A stretch of DNA of 7,859 nt from an uncultured Granulosicoccaceae bacterium (GCA_937951695.1 CALFBL010000152.1:1-7859); one strand, 5' to 3'. Counted from the first letter of the stretch, positions 1 to 7,153 are shown. Made by a program: numbers and translations. The notes: generated by a model from the sequence alone, not told the origin.

Positions 1-972
1 GACATCGAACATCGCGTAACTGCCGTAATCGCGCAAGTCGATGTTGTCCCGGGTGGGCCCAGGTCGAAACGCTCCGCTGCCATCGGTTTCAATGACCGAC
101 ACCGAGTTACCTGGACCAAAAGTCAAGACGTCGCCATCGGGTGTGGCTTGTAGCCATTGGTAATCTTCGAGGTTCGGCGATGGGTTGGTTATCGGCAACG
201 AACGCCAAGTCTGGTCGAACTGAAAGACCTCGCCGGCTGGCGTCGGAAAATAGGCGCCACCAAAGGTTAGCATCTCACCGCTGCCAAGCGCTGCGACCGA
301 TGAATACCAGCGCGGTGCATGCATGTTGGGTGCGCGACTCCACGTGTTGGTGTTCGGATCGTATATATTAGTGTTCGACAAAGGGCCGTTGGCACCGGCG
401 GTTCCGCTGTCCCCACCCGCAAACAACACCCGTCCATCCCACAAGTGAGCTGAGCCTGCACAAAAAAGATCGGTGTCGGTGTCGTTATTCGTGGCGACAT
501 GAACGTTGGACACAGGATCCCACAGCGTCACCCGCGTGGTGAAGTTGTCAGTGGTGTGCGGATCATCGTCAGCGTCGTCGGGTGTGGCATCCCAGGCGAG
601 GATTTTCCCGGTCGGCAATAAAGCCGCGTGTATTGCAACCAGAGGCCAAGGATCGACAGCCGACCACAGACCCCCTTGAGCCGGAGACACCACCGGTGTC
701 GCTAGGCGAGTCTGAAGCGATATCAGCCGTTGCTCGAGACTCAGTTCAAAGCCGGGTACGACGCTGTGCTGCGCACCAGCGCCGAGCGCCGAGACAGGTC
801 CACTACCGGACTCTGTATTTAACGTATACCTAGGCGGGCTTGCGCCTTGCGGCGAAGCATGCTCTTCAGTACCGTGAGCATTGAGCACGAGGGGGCTGAG
901 CACCAGCGGTAAGATCAGGGCTGATAGCACCACCGCGTGGTTTCGCTGGCACTGAAATCGAATTTTTGTCAT
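1..972 (-). CDS. Galactose-oxidase-like copper radical oxidase (kelch beta-propeller), secreted; C-terminus beyond window
   Basis: The minus strand is open from an ATG at 972 to the left edge, giving 324 codons without a stop; the 3' end is missing. Residues 12-33 form a hydrophobic stretch after a basic N-terminus, with a likely signal-peptidase site near LNA-HG (about residue 32), so the product is probably exported. From about residue 100 the protein reads as a galactose-oxidase/glyoxal-oxidase propeller: a first blade around AALLPTGKILAWDA, then LFCAGSAHLWDGRVLFAGG, a kelch repeat YDPNTNTWSRAPNMHAPRWY, and RDYGSYAMFD near the edge. F170-C171 corresponds to Phe227-Cys228 of fungal galactose oxidase, and Y223 in the RWY motif to Tyr272. 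That Cys-Tyr pair forms the thioether-linked radical cofactor in this family. The distal Tyr-His and His copper ligands and the usual C-terminal DUF1929 domain would lie off-window. Such enzymes oxidise alcohols or aldehydes to aldehydes or acids with O2, producing H2O2; the substrate here is unknown. The start has no good Shine-Dalgarno; an in-frame GTG lies five codons upstream. It is divergent from the MoxR operon. Confidence 0.85.
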   Translation of the reverse strand, partial: MTKIRFQCQRNHAVVLSALILPLVLSPLVLNAHGTEEHASPQGASPPRYTLNTESGSGPVSALGAGAQHSVVPGFELSLEQRLISLQTRLATPVVSPAQGGLWSAVDPWPLVAIHAALLPTGKILAWDATPDDADDDPHTTDNFTTRVTLWDPVSNVHVATNNDTDTDLFCAGSAHLWDGRVLFAGGDSGTAGANGPLSNTNIYDPNTNTWSRAPNMHAPRWYSSVAALGSGEMLTFGGAYFPTPAGEVFQFDQTWRSLPITNPSPNLEDYQWLQATPDGDVLTFGPGNSVSVIETDGSGAFRPGPTRDNIDLRDYGSYAMFDV

Positions 973-1158
973 CCCGCCAGTATGCACCGGGTAGGTGGGT
1001 ACAAAGAGGTAAATTCGTGCAACGTTACACAGTTCTCACCCATCGTGCCGATCAGATCAAGCGTCTATGACATTTACCGCCATAACTTGGGGAATTAGCC
1101 GATACAACTTTTAGCGAAAAACCTGCTCAAACACTCACATTTAAAACTCCGGAACCCT
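973..1158. promoter_or_regulatory. Divergent intergenic region between copper oxidase and MoxR operon
   Basis: This 186-bp gap separates two divergent starts, so it should hold both promoters. I looked for sigma70 boxes on both strands and found none that match well at both -35 and -10. The stretch after about 1080 is AT-richer than the flanking genes, which suits a promoter for the MoxR operon. The only distinct element is a near-palindrome at 1017-1030. A weak GGAA at 1151-1154 lies four bases before the moxR-type ATG and may serve as its ribosome binding site. Confidence 0.4.
1017..1030. repeat. 14-bp near-perfect palindrome, possible operator
   Basis: GTGCAACGTTACAC reads GTGCAAC followed by the reverse complement of GTGTAAC, so six of seven base pairs match, with no spacer. 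It lies 45 bp upstream of the copper oxidase ATG and about 130 bp upstream of the MoxR gene. The size and position fit a dimeric repressor or activator site, but one such palindrome could arise by chance. Confidence 0.3.
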
Positions 1159-2085
1159 ATGTCATCAGTCGCTCCATTGCCGCAAGCCACTAGCCCTTCG
1201 GCCGCTCAAGTCCTCGACGCGCTCGATACGGTGCTGCTGGGTAAACGCGAACAATCCACGCTGGCTCTGGCCTGCATTCTGGCCCGCGGCCACTTGTTGA
1301 TTGAAGACGTACCCGGTGTCGGGAAAACCACTCTAGCGCGCGCTTTTGGTCAATTATTGGGGCTGCCCTGGACGCGCGTCCAGTTCACCAACGATCTGTT
1401 GCCCGCGGACGTCGTTGGGGTATCTATCTTTGATTCGAAAAGTCAGGAGTTTCGATTTCAGCCAGGTCCCGTATTCACCTCACTGCTGCTGGCCGATGAG
1501 ATAAACCGCGCTCCCGCTAAAGCACAAAGTGCATTACTTGAAGCGATGGAAGAACGACAAGTAACCGTCGATGGAGTCACTCGGGAATTGCCGAATCCGT
1601 TTTTTGTCATTGCCACGCAAAACCCCGGCGAACAGCGCGGCGTCTTTGGCTTACCTGAATCACAATTGGACCGATTCCTGGTGGGGATCTCTTTGGGCTA
1701 CCCGGCCTTGGAACAAGAACGCGAATTACTGGCTAAAGGCGATACGCGTTCCGCCGTAGATGGCTTGCAACCGCTGCTCGATCATTCAACTTTGCTGACC
1801 TGGATGAACGCCATCGACGATGTGCACATGGCCGATTCCGTGTTGCAATATTTACACGAGCTGATCATCGCCAGTCGCATCGACGGTAACGGCTTAAGCC
1901 CTCGGGCAGCGCTTGGTCTGGTGCGGGCGAGTCGGGCTTACGCCTTTGTTAACGAGCAGGATCATGTATTGCCCGATGATGTGAAAGCGGTATTCTCATC
2001 GGTTGCCGGTCACCGGTTAACAGGATCCGTTAGAGCTGGCACAACAGCGGCAAATCGAATTACTGATAGCGTGACTGCACCATGA
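1159..2085 (+). CDS. MoxR-family AAA+ ATPase
   Basis: This is a 308-residue cytoplasmic AAA+ ATPase of the MoxR (AAA_3) group, whose members act as chaperone-like remodellers and are usually encoded next to DUF58 or von Willebrand factor A proteins. All core motifs are visible: Walker A GVGKTT at residues 53-58, Walker B LLLADEINRAP at 109-119 with D113 and E114, sensor 1 VIATQNP at 150-156 with N155, the LPESQLDRF segment with R172, and sensor 2 GLSPRAAL at 245-252 with R249. The AAA lid domain follows to HRL near 285-287. The C-terminus, ending ITDSVTAP, fits the common hydrophobic-V-x-x-P tail. The length is normal for the family. It is the first gene of an operon, with the DUF58 gene starting 36 bp after its stop and in the same frame. 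The start is the ATG after a weak GGAA. The family call is firm; the physiological client is unknown and is inferred to be the DUF58/TgpA partners. Confidence 0.95.
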   Translation: MSSVAPLPQATSPSAAQVLDALDTVLLGKREQSTLALACILARGHLLIEDVPGVGKTTLARAFGQLLGLPWTRVQFTNDLLPADVVGVSIFDSKSQEFRFQPGPVFTSLLLADEINRAPAKAQSALLEAMEERQVTVDGVTRELPNPFFVIATQNPGEQRGVFGLPESQLDRFLVGISLGYPALEQERELLAKGDTRSAVDGLQPLLDHSTLLTWMNAIDDVHMADSVLQYLHELIIASRIDGNGLSPRAALGLVRASRAYAFVNEQDHVLPDDVKAVFSSVAGHRLTGSVRAGTTAANRITDSVTAP

Positions 2086-2121
2086 TGCGGCAATGAGAAT
2101 CGGCCACGAATCGATAACGCC

Positions 2122-3120
2122 ATGACAGCCTCTATCCCTCTGTCACCGAAAGCTGTGTCGCAACGATTCTTTCGGCGTCGCCCTGAGGATCACTTGCCGT
2201 TGACGGTGCAACATCAACGTATATACATCGTGCCATCGCGACGTGGTCTCGCATTTTTAATCGCGTTACTGGTTTGCCTGGTTGCCTCCATCAATTACCA
2301 ACTGAACATAGGTTACGGTTTAAGTTTTTTACTCACTGGTCTGTTTTCTGCCAGCCTTCTGCATACCTATAAAAACCTTTCAGGTTTGACCTTGACCACG
2401 TTGCACGCCAACCCTGTAGTGTGCGCAGATATGGCAACGTTTGTTCTGCAACTGTCGAACAACCGCCATCAGGATAGAATTGGGATAGACATCAAATACG
2501 CTGGCCAGTGCGTGCGTACCGATGTGCTTGGAAACGAGTCGACGAGAGTGAAATTGCCCCTACAAACGACCCATCGTGGCCATCAGCCACTGGGACGCAT
2601 CGCCTTAACCAGCCAATACCCCATCGGTTTGTGGACAACCTGGAGCTACTGCCACACCCCTGCCACGGTGCTGGTTTACCCGAAACCTGAACGCAACCCT
2701 CCGCCACTACCACGAGCTGCAACCAGCGGCGATGCAGACTCGATACGCGCAGGGGTCGAAGGGGATGTGGCCAGTTTGCGCGACTATGTACCAGGGGATC
2801 CGTTAACACGAGTTGCCTGGAAGCGCGTTGCAAACGGGGGCGGGCTGCACGTTAGGGAACTGGAAGAGACGCTTCCCAGTGGCGACATTGAACTCAACGT
2901 GGCAGCTACTGACGTGTACAAGACAGAGGAGCAGGTCTCGCGCTTGGCGGCTTGGGTAGACCAGGCCAGCCAACTCGGTGCTGAGTATTCGTTAACACTG
3001 GATAGCCTGCGACTTGAACCCGCCAGTGGCGACGCCCACCGACACGCTTGCCTGGAGGCGCTGGCCATTTACCGCTTGCCCGCTGGCCACACACGAGCAC
3101 CGCAGGCCAGTAAACCGTGA
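2122..3120 (+). CDS. DUF58 domain-containing membrane protein
   Basis: This is a 332-residue protein with two adjacent membrane helices at about residues 41-58 and 62-81, then a soluble region. The DUF58 signature is clear at about 219-246: LRDYVPGDPLTRVAWKRVA followed by LHVRELEE. The arrangement of a short N-terminal segment, two helices, a beta-rich middle part (about 90-190) and a C-terminal DUF58 domain is the usual one for partners of MoxR ATPases. DUF58 is related to von Willebrand factor A folds, but the biochemical function is not established. The start is ATG 2122: the only in-frame codons between the upstream gene's stop and this ATG include no other start. The ribosome binding site is weak, so translation may depend on the preceding gene. 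The stop overlaps the GTG start of the TgpA-like gene, so the two are probably co-translated. Confidence 0.9.
   Translation: MTASIPLSPKAVSQRFFRRRPEDHLPLTVQHQRIYIVPSRRGLAFLIALLVCLVASINYQLNIGYGLSFLLTGLFSASLLHTYKNLSGLTLTTLHANPVVCADMATFVLQLSNNRHQDRIGIDIKYAGQCVRTDVLGNESTRVKLPLQTTHRGHQPLGRIALTSQYPIGLWTTWSYCHTPATVLVYPKPERNPPPLPRAATSGDADSIRAGVEGDVASLRDYVPGDPLTRVAWKRVANGGGLHVRELEETLPSGDIELNVAATDVYKTEEQVSRLAAWVDQASQLGAEYSLTLDSLRLEPASGDAHRHACLEALAIYRLPAGHTRAPQASKP
3117..3120 (+). promoter_or_regulatory. GTGA stop-start overlap, translational coupling
   Basis: The TGA of the DUF58 gene shares three bases with a GTG that opens the TgpA-like frame. No strong Shine-Dalgarno precedes it, so re-initiation by ribosomes finishing the DUF58 gene is the likely way the downstream protein is made. 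An ATG 16 codons further on (3165) is the alternative start. Confidence 0.6.
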
Positions 3121-5162
3121 ATTGGCCAAAGCTCGATCTACGCGGCACTGGCGCGCCTCTGATCATGGAGTCCACCAGCTTGCTGGCGTTAGCCGCTCTA
3201 CTGGTCCTGGTGCAGTTACCTCATGTGCTGTACTTACCAATATGGATAAGCGCGTTTGGTATCGCTTTAATCGGTTTGCGAGTGTACGCACGACAGACAC
3301 CCAATCACGTTCGCTGGCGTTACATTTTCTCTACACCGGCTATCACCGTGATCGCTGTGGTCGGAGCCTTGTTGATCCGTGCACACTACGGATACTTCTT
3401 AGGCCGTGACCCCAGCGTCGCTTTTCTGTTTATTTTGGTGTCGTTGAAATTTGCCGAATACCGTCGAAGTGCCGACGCCACGTTATTGCTGGGTTTGTCG
3501 TGCATTTTATTGCTCACGCAATATTTTTACTCACAGTCGATACTCTCAGCGCTGGTAACGATTCCTGCCGTTTTTGCCTTGGGCCACGCCTTAGCCGTCT
3601 TGCGCGATCCCAGCCATGCGTCGGCAAAACGACCGCAACTGAAATTGATTGGCACACTGTTATTGCAAGGTCTGCCCATTGCGCTGTTGTTGTTTGTGCT
3701 GTTTCCACGTCTACCCGGGCCTTTGTGGACGCTGCCCGATGATTCCATGGGCAAAACCGGCTTAAGCGACTCCATGCGCCCCGGTGACATTGGCAACTTG
3801 TCGCTATCGGATGAGGTTGCGTTTCGGGTTGAATTTAACGGCGCACCGCCTGCCGCAGAAGATCGTTACTGGCGAGGGCCAGTGTTCGCCCGGTTTGACG
3901 GTTATACCTGGAGCCCCGAGCCCAAAACAGTGGAAGCTTATCCGGCAGCTTCAATCCCCAGCGAGGTGGAGTACAGCGTCATGCTCCAACCACACAAACA
4001 AAACTGGTTGTTTGCACTGGATCAGGCCGTATCCATCCCAAACGTCGATGGATCAATCACCCCGCTGGGCAACACCAGTGTGTTTGCCACATTGACAACA
4101 TCGGGCCAGTTGCTGACTCGTGAACCGGTCACACGTGTGCTTCACTACACCCAGCGTTCAGCCGTCAGCTCACGGTTTCAATCGCCATTGAAGCCAAGCA
4201 ACACCGAATTACAAGTGCCCGATAACATGCCTCGAACACGGGCTTTGGCGAAAGAACTGCGAGCAAAGTCGTCTTCAGACAGCGACTACGCACGCCGCGT
4301 CTTGGCTCGCTTTAATCAGATGAATTACCGCTATACCTTGCAACCTGAGTTACTCGGTGACCGCCCGGTGGATGAATTCATGTTTGATAGCCTGCAGGGG
4401 TTTTGCGAGCACTATTCATCGGCGTTTACGCTGATGATGAGAGCAGCCGGAATCCCAGCTCGGGTGGTCACAGGCTATCTGGGCGGCGAGATGAATGAGG
4501 ATTATATGATCGTGCGCCAATCCGATGCACACGCCTGGACAGAAGTGTATCTGGACAGTGCCTGGCAACGTTTTGATCCGACCACGGCAGTGGCTCCCAG
4601 TCGGGTCGAGAACGGTGTCCGCGGCGCTCTACCAGAAGGCGATGTCAGTGGATTTCGCCATTCGGCAAGTTTCGCCTGGACCCGCAACATCGGTCTGGCT
4701 TGGGATTCGATTAACCACAATTGGCAGCGCATGATCGTCAACTACAATAACCGCTCGCAAGAAGAATTGTTCGAAAAAATGGGCTTGCCTTCCCTGGCAT
4801 TGTGGCAAATCACAGCACTGATTCTCGTCATCGCCGGGCTGTGGTGTCTGTGGATGTTGAAGAGCCCGCTGCAACGCCAGAAGCGAGCGGCAAGTCCTGC
4901 CGACAAAGTGTGGCTGCAGATGGAAAAACAGCTTCGTTCAAAGGGGATTGTTCGAGATCATTCGGAAACGCCACAGGCGTTCATCAACCGCGCTTGTCAG
5001 CTGCTTACCGACGGCGGCGAAGAGTTACGATGTATTGGTCGAACATTATTGTCGGCACGATTTGCAGCCATGCCAGATGAATCGGCCGCGATGAAGGCTC
5101 GGGAGGCGGGTGAGCAGTTAAAGCGACTCAGACTCGAGTTCGCAAAGCCTGCCATCAATTAA
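3117..5162 (+). CDS. tgpA: TgpA-like transglutaminase (DUF3488 / transglutaminase core / DUF4129), inner membrane
   Basis: This 681-residue protein has the TgpA architecture. About seven N-terminal membrane helices lie at roughly residues 20-197 (DUF3488), including GRDPSVAFLFILVSLKFAEY. The juxtamembrane motif LFPRLPGPLW follows, then GLSDSMRPGDIGNL and a large periplasmic region. The transglutaminase core lies at about 370-490 with a complete Cys-His-Asp triad: C430 in GFCEHYSSAF, H472 in DAHAWTEVYL and D487 in WQRFDPTT. A last membrane helix at about 560-580 precedes a cytoplasmic DUF4129-like tail containing HSETPQAFINRA. In Pseudomonas aeruginosa TgpA (668 residues) is an inner-membrane protein reported as essential, with a periplasmic transglutaminase domain; its natural substrate is unknown. 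The GTG start is chosen for its overlap with the upstream gene; ATG 3165 would remove only 16 residues ahead of the first helix. As the third gene after a MoxR ATPase and a DUF58 protein, it completes a recurrent envelope operon. Confidence 0.93.
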   Translation: MNWPKLDLRGTGAPLIMESTSLLALAALLVLVQLPHVLYLPIWISAFGIALIGLRVYARQTPNHVRWRYIFSTPAITVIAVVGALLIRAHYGYFLGRDPSVAFLFILVSLKFAEYRRSADATLLLGLSCILLLTQYFYSQSILSALVTIPAVFALGHALAVLRDPSHASAKRPQLKLIGTLLLQGLPIALLLFVLFPRLPGPLWTLPDDSMGKTGLSDSMRPGDIGNLSLSDEVAFRVEFNGAPPAAEDRYWRGPVFARFDGYTWSPEPKTVEAYPAASIPSEVEYSVMLQPHKQNWLFALDQAVSIPNVDGSITPLGNTSVFATLTTSGQLLTREPVTRVLHYTQRSAVSSRFQSPLKPSNTELQVPDNMPRTRALAKELRAKSSSDSDYARRVLARFNQMNYRYTLQPELLGDRPVDEFMFDSLQGFCEHYSSAFTLMMRAAGIPARVVTGYLGGEMNEDYMIVRQSDAHAWTEVYLDSAWQRFDPTTAVAPSRVENGVRGALPEGDVSGFRHSASFAWTRNIGLAWDSINHNWQRMIVNYNNRSQEELFEKMGLPSLALWQITALILVIAGLWCLWMLKSPLQRQKRAASPADKVWLQMEKQLRSKGIVRDHSETPQAFINRACQLLTDGGEELRCIGRTLLSARFAAMPDESAAMKAREAGEQLKRLRLEFAKPAIN

Positions 5163-5198
5163 GGCAGCGTAATCAACACCGACCACAAATGACAAGGC
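5163..5198. other. 36-bp convergent gap, no terminator seen
   Basis: This is the gap between the TgpA stop and the stop of the MipA-like gene on the other strand. I see no GC-rich hairpin followed by a T run in either direction, so termination is either Rho-dependent or uses structure inside the coding ends. Confidence 0.4.
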
Positions 5199-6170
5199 TC
5201 AGTTAGAGTCTACTTCCAGAACACCAACACGTGTTTTACTCTGGAAGATGGTCCAGACCACGCCAACGGCCATCGATGTTGATCGCTTCGCCTGATGTAC
5301 AGGGCTGTCGCGGTTCGCCGCATTGTCATAGAACCCGGTGGTTGCCGCCACAAATAACCGCACCCGGTAGGGCAATCGAAACCCAACACCTGCGGTCGCA
5401 CGGATATCGATCAACCCCGCCCTGGCATCAAAGGCTTCGCGCTCTGGGGTAACAAATTCTTGGCGAACTTCGTAGAAATAATCGTTCAACCGTTCGCTCG
5501 CCGCTCGTGCGCTCAAGGCACCGACCAAGGTGATGCGATTGTTCCCCGTAACATTGCCTATGCGTCCTGTCAGCGAACTTTCAAAGACAAAACCCCGATC
5601 GGTTACGCTACCAAAATCGGTTGACACCACCCCGCGTAACTTGGTGCTCCAGTCGATGCGATAGCTTCGGCCGCTGCCACTTTCTACATCGAGCGCGCGA
5701 AAGATCAATCGCGGCCCAATTTCAATCAGAAAATCAATATCGGGCATGCCTGCGCGGGCGCCACCGGGGTCGTTGGTAGCGTTCAATGATGCCGCCACCG
5801 ACCAATCCAACTTCAGCCGTGGCTCTTCAATGGCCACGGCACTAAGACCACCCCCACCGAATCGAAATCGCTCGCTGCGATAGATGAAAAATGGTAGCGC
5901 CAGTGCGCGTCGGTTCGAATCGATCGAACCGGGATAGTCAAAGCCGTCAAAATAGCCCCCACCAACACCAAACTCCCATTTTGGTCGACCCTGAAGCCCG
6001 GTTTTTTCAGGCTCCTCAGACTGAGCTTGCGCTTGAGTCTGGAATTCGGTCTCAGCGCCCGCCTCGGTCTGAGCTTGGAGTGCTGAGCTAAGGGTGAGCA
6101 ATACGACACCACACGCCAGCGGTAAAAAGACCACGGCGTTGGCTCGTGCTGTCCACAATTTAATTCTCAT
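5199..6170 (-). CDS. MipA/OmpV-family outer-membrane protein
   Basis: This is a 323-residue exported protein. A signal peptide occupies about residues 1-33 (basic start, hydrophobic 13-31, cleavage after LQA). A low-complexity Gln/Glu/Ala/Thr linker follows at about 34-58. From 64 on the sequence shows MipA/OmpV features: WEFGVGGGYFDGFDYPGS, then ALPFFIYRSERFRFGGGGLS, a DFLIEIGPRLIFRAL strand, and a C-terminal strand MAVGVVWTIFQSKTRV. Alternating hydrophobic and polar residues fit an outer-membrane beta-barrel. In E. coli, MipA binds the lytic transglycosylase MltA and PBP1B; OmpV members elsewhere are porin- or adhesin-like, so a precise role cannot be given. The C-terminus is odd: about 14 residues follow the last aromatic and the final residue is Asn, not the usual Phe. 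The start is ATG 6170, five bases from a GGAAAG ribosome binding site. It is convergent with the TgpA operon and divergent from nudC. Confidence 0.85.
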   Translation of the reverse strand: MRIKLWTARANAVVFLPLACGVVLLTLSSALQAQTEAGAETEFQTQAQAQSEEPEKTGLQGRPKWEFGVGGGYFDGFDYPGSIDSNRRALALPFFIYRSERFRFGGGGLSAVAIEEPRLKLDWSVAASLNATNDPGGARAGMPDIDFLIEIGPRLIFRALDVESGSGRSYRIDWSTKLRGVVSTDFGSVTDRGFVFESSLTGRIGNVTGNNRITLVGALSARAASERLNDYFYEVRQEFVTPEREAFDARAGLIDIRATAGVGFRLPYRVRLFVAATTGFYDNAANRDSPVHQAKRSTSMAVGVVWTIFQSKTRVGVLEVDSN

Positions 6171-6175
6171 GAATG

Positions 6176-6181
6176 CTTTCC
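6176..6181 (-). promoter_or_regulatory. Ribosome binding site of the MipA/OmpV gene
   Basis: Read on the minus strand this is GGAAAG, five bases before ATG 6170. It is the best Shine-Dalgarno match in the window and supports that start. Confidence 0.5.
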
Positions 6182-6187
6182 ACTACC

Positions 6188-6205
6188 GCTACACTTTTGT
6201 GCAGC
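6188..6205. repeat. 18-bp inverted repeat between the MipA gene and nudC, possible operator
   Basis: GCTACAC-TTTT-GTGCAGC has seven-base arms with one mismatch around a four-T centre. It sits in the 56-bp divergent gap, 17 bp from the MipA-gene start and 21 bp from the nudC ATG, so a bound protein could affect both genes. A TTTAAT at 6207-6212 beside it resembles a -10 box for nudC, but no good -35 is present. The repeat could also be a small hairpin or chance. Confidence 0.3.
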
Positions 6206-6226
6206 GTTTAATTGCAAGTTCTGACC

Positions 6227-7153
6227 ATGTTCACCAGCCAATACCCAATCGATCGACAAGATCCACTCAGAAATGACGAGTCGGCTTTAAAAAAACTGTG
6301 GCGAGACCCAGACGCTCGAGTTCTGCCGGTTCACCAAGGCCGATGCTTGATCACAGAACCGGCTACCCAAACCGCTCACCTTAACTGGCTACCTGTGCAA
6401 GAACCGTGGCAGTTTAGCGATGCGATCTTTCTGGGTACAACCGGAGACACGCCCTGGTTCACCATCAATCTGAGTGACGCTGAGCTTGGCACACTGGCGC
6501 TGCCAGCGGGCGCCAAATTTCGGGATTTAAGAGCGATCGGTATGCGCATCAACCACGATGACGGCGCACTGCTGATCTATGCCAAAGGTCTTACCCATTG
6601 GCACAGCACCACCCACTACTGCAGTCGGTGCGCAGCGGCGCTGGAGAATACCCAAGGCGGTCACGTCAAACGCTGCAGCAACACAGACTGCGCTGCGTTG
6701 GAGTTTCCAAGAACCGACCCCGCCGTCATTATGCTGGTGACACGCACCGATGAGGATGGCGTGGAACGCTGCTTATTGGGTCGAAGCCCGGTGTGGCCTG
6801 CTGGTATGTATTCCACCCTGGCAGGCTTTGTTGAGTCTGGCGAAAGTCTGCAACAAGCGGTCATTCGGGAAGTACACGAGGAAGCGGGAATCGTGGTGAA
6901 TAACGTGCAATACATGACCTCCCAACCCTGGCCGTTTCCGCGCTCAATCATGCTCGGTTTTCGAGCCGAAGCCCTCACCAGTAAAATCACGCTGGACGAA
7001 GTTGAACTCGAGGATGCGCAGTGGTTCAGTCGCGACGACCTGAACCGCTTTGGACCCTGGGGCGACGCAAATTCGAAATACCAACTGCCACGTGTGGATT
7101 CCATCGCGTATTTTCTACTCGAACAGTGGCGTAGCGGCACTCATCGTTATTGA
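6227..7153 (+). CDS. nudC: NudC-type NAD(H) pyrophosphatase (Nudix, zinc ribbon)
   Basis: This is a 308-residue NAD(+)/NADH diphosphatase, which splits NAD(H) into NMN(H) and AMP; E. coli NudC also removes NAD caps from RNA 5' ends. The order is an N-terminal NUDIX-like domain (about 35-125), a zinc ribbon with C132, C135, C150 and C155 in YCSRC and RCSNTDC, then FPRTDPAVIMLV and the catalytic Nudix domain. The Nudix box fits Gx5Ex7REUxEExGU exactly at about 200-222, with R214, E215, E218 and E219. The family signature SQPWPFPRS follows at 232-240, which separates NADH pyrophosphatases from other Nudix enzymes. It is longer than E. coli NudC (257 residues), mainly at the N-terminus. I chose ATG 6227; a TTG at 6212 would add five residues (MQVLT) but has no better ribosome binding site. 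The enzyme is probably cytoplasmic. No operon partner is evident upstream. Confidence 0.95.
   Translation: MFTSQYPIDRQDPLRNDESALKKLWRDPDARVLPVHQGRCLITEPATQTAHLNWLPVQEPWQFSDAIFLGTTGDTPWFTINLSDAELGTLALPAGAKFRDLRAIGMRINHDDGALLIYAKGLTHWHSTTHYCSRCAAALENTQGGHVKRCSNTDCAALEFPRTDPAVIMLVTRTDEDGVERCLLGRSPVWPAGMYSTLAGFVESGESLQQAVIREVHEEAGIVVNNVQYMTSQPWPFPRSIMLGFRAEALTSKITLDEVELEDAQWFSRDDLNRFGPWGDANSKYQLPRVDSIAYFLLEQWRSGTHRY

Noticed and set aside
267..500. Short open frames within 141-833 on both strands.
   Set aside because: All lie in other frames of the copper oxidase gene, whose continuous 324-codon frame carries family motifs.
2030..2080. A second reading frame at the 3' end of the MoxR gene encodes a plausible Gln/Leu-rich tail (PLELAQQRQIELLIA), hinting at a frameshift.
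   Set aside because: The annotated frame is open and ends ITDSVTAP, which fits the usual hydrophobic-V-x-x-P end of MoxR proteins, and its length is normal. The other frame has a stop just upstream, at the TAA in GGTTAAC.
3014..3409. A 131-codon plus-strand frame spanning the DUF58/TgpA junction.
   Set aside because: It overlaps two well-supported genes in another frame and shows no recognisable motif.
5911..5931. Eight-base perfect inverted repeat CGGTTCGA / TCGAACCG with a 5-base spacer.
   Set aside because: It is inside the coding sequence of the MipA/OmpV gene, and a repeat of this size is expected about once by chance in a window this long; it is followed by no T run.
6111..6114. Possible lipobox (LPLAC) in the MipA/OmpV signal peptide.
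   Set aside because: Leu is not at -3 (Pro is), and the hydrophobic stretch continues past the Cys to a good signal-peptidase I site at LQA.
6661..7140. A 159-codon open frame on the minus strand inside nudC.
   Set aside because: It lies opposite the zinc ribbon and Nudix box of a well-conserved gene, and its Ser/Arg-rich translation looks like a shadow frame.
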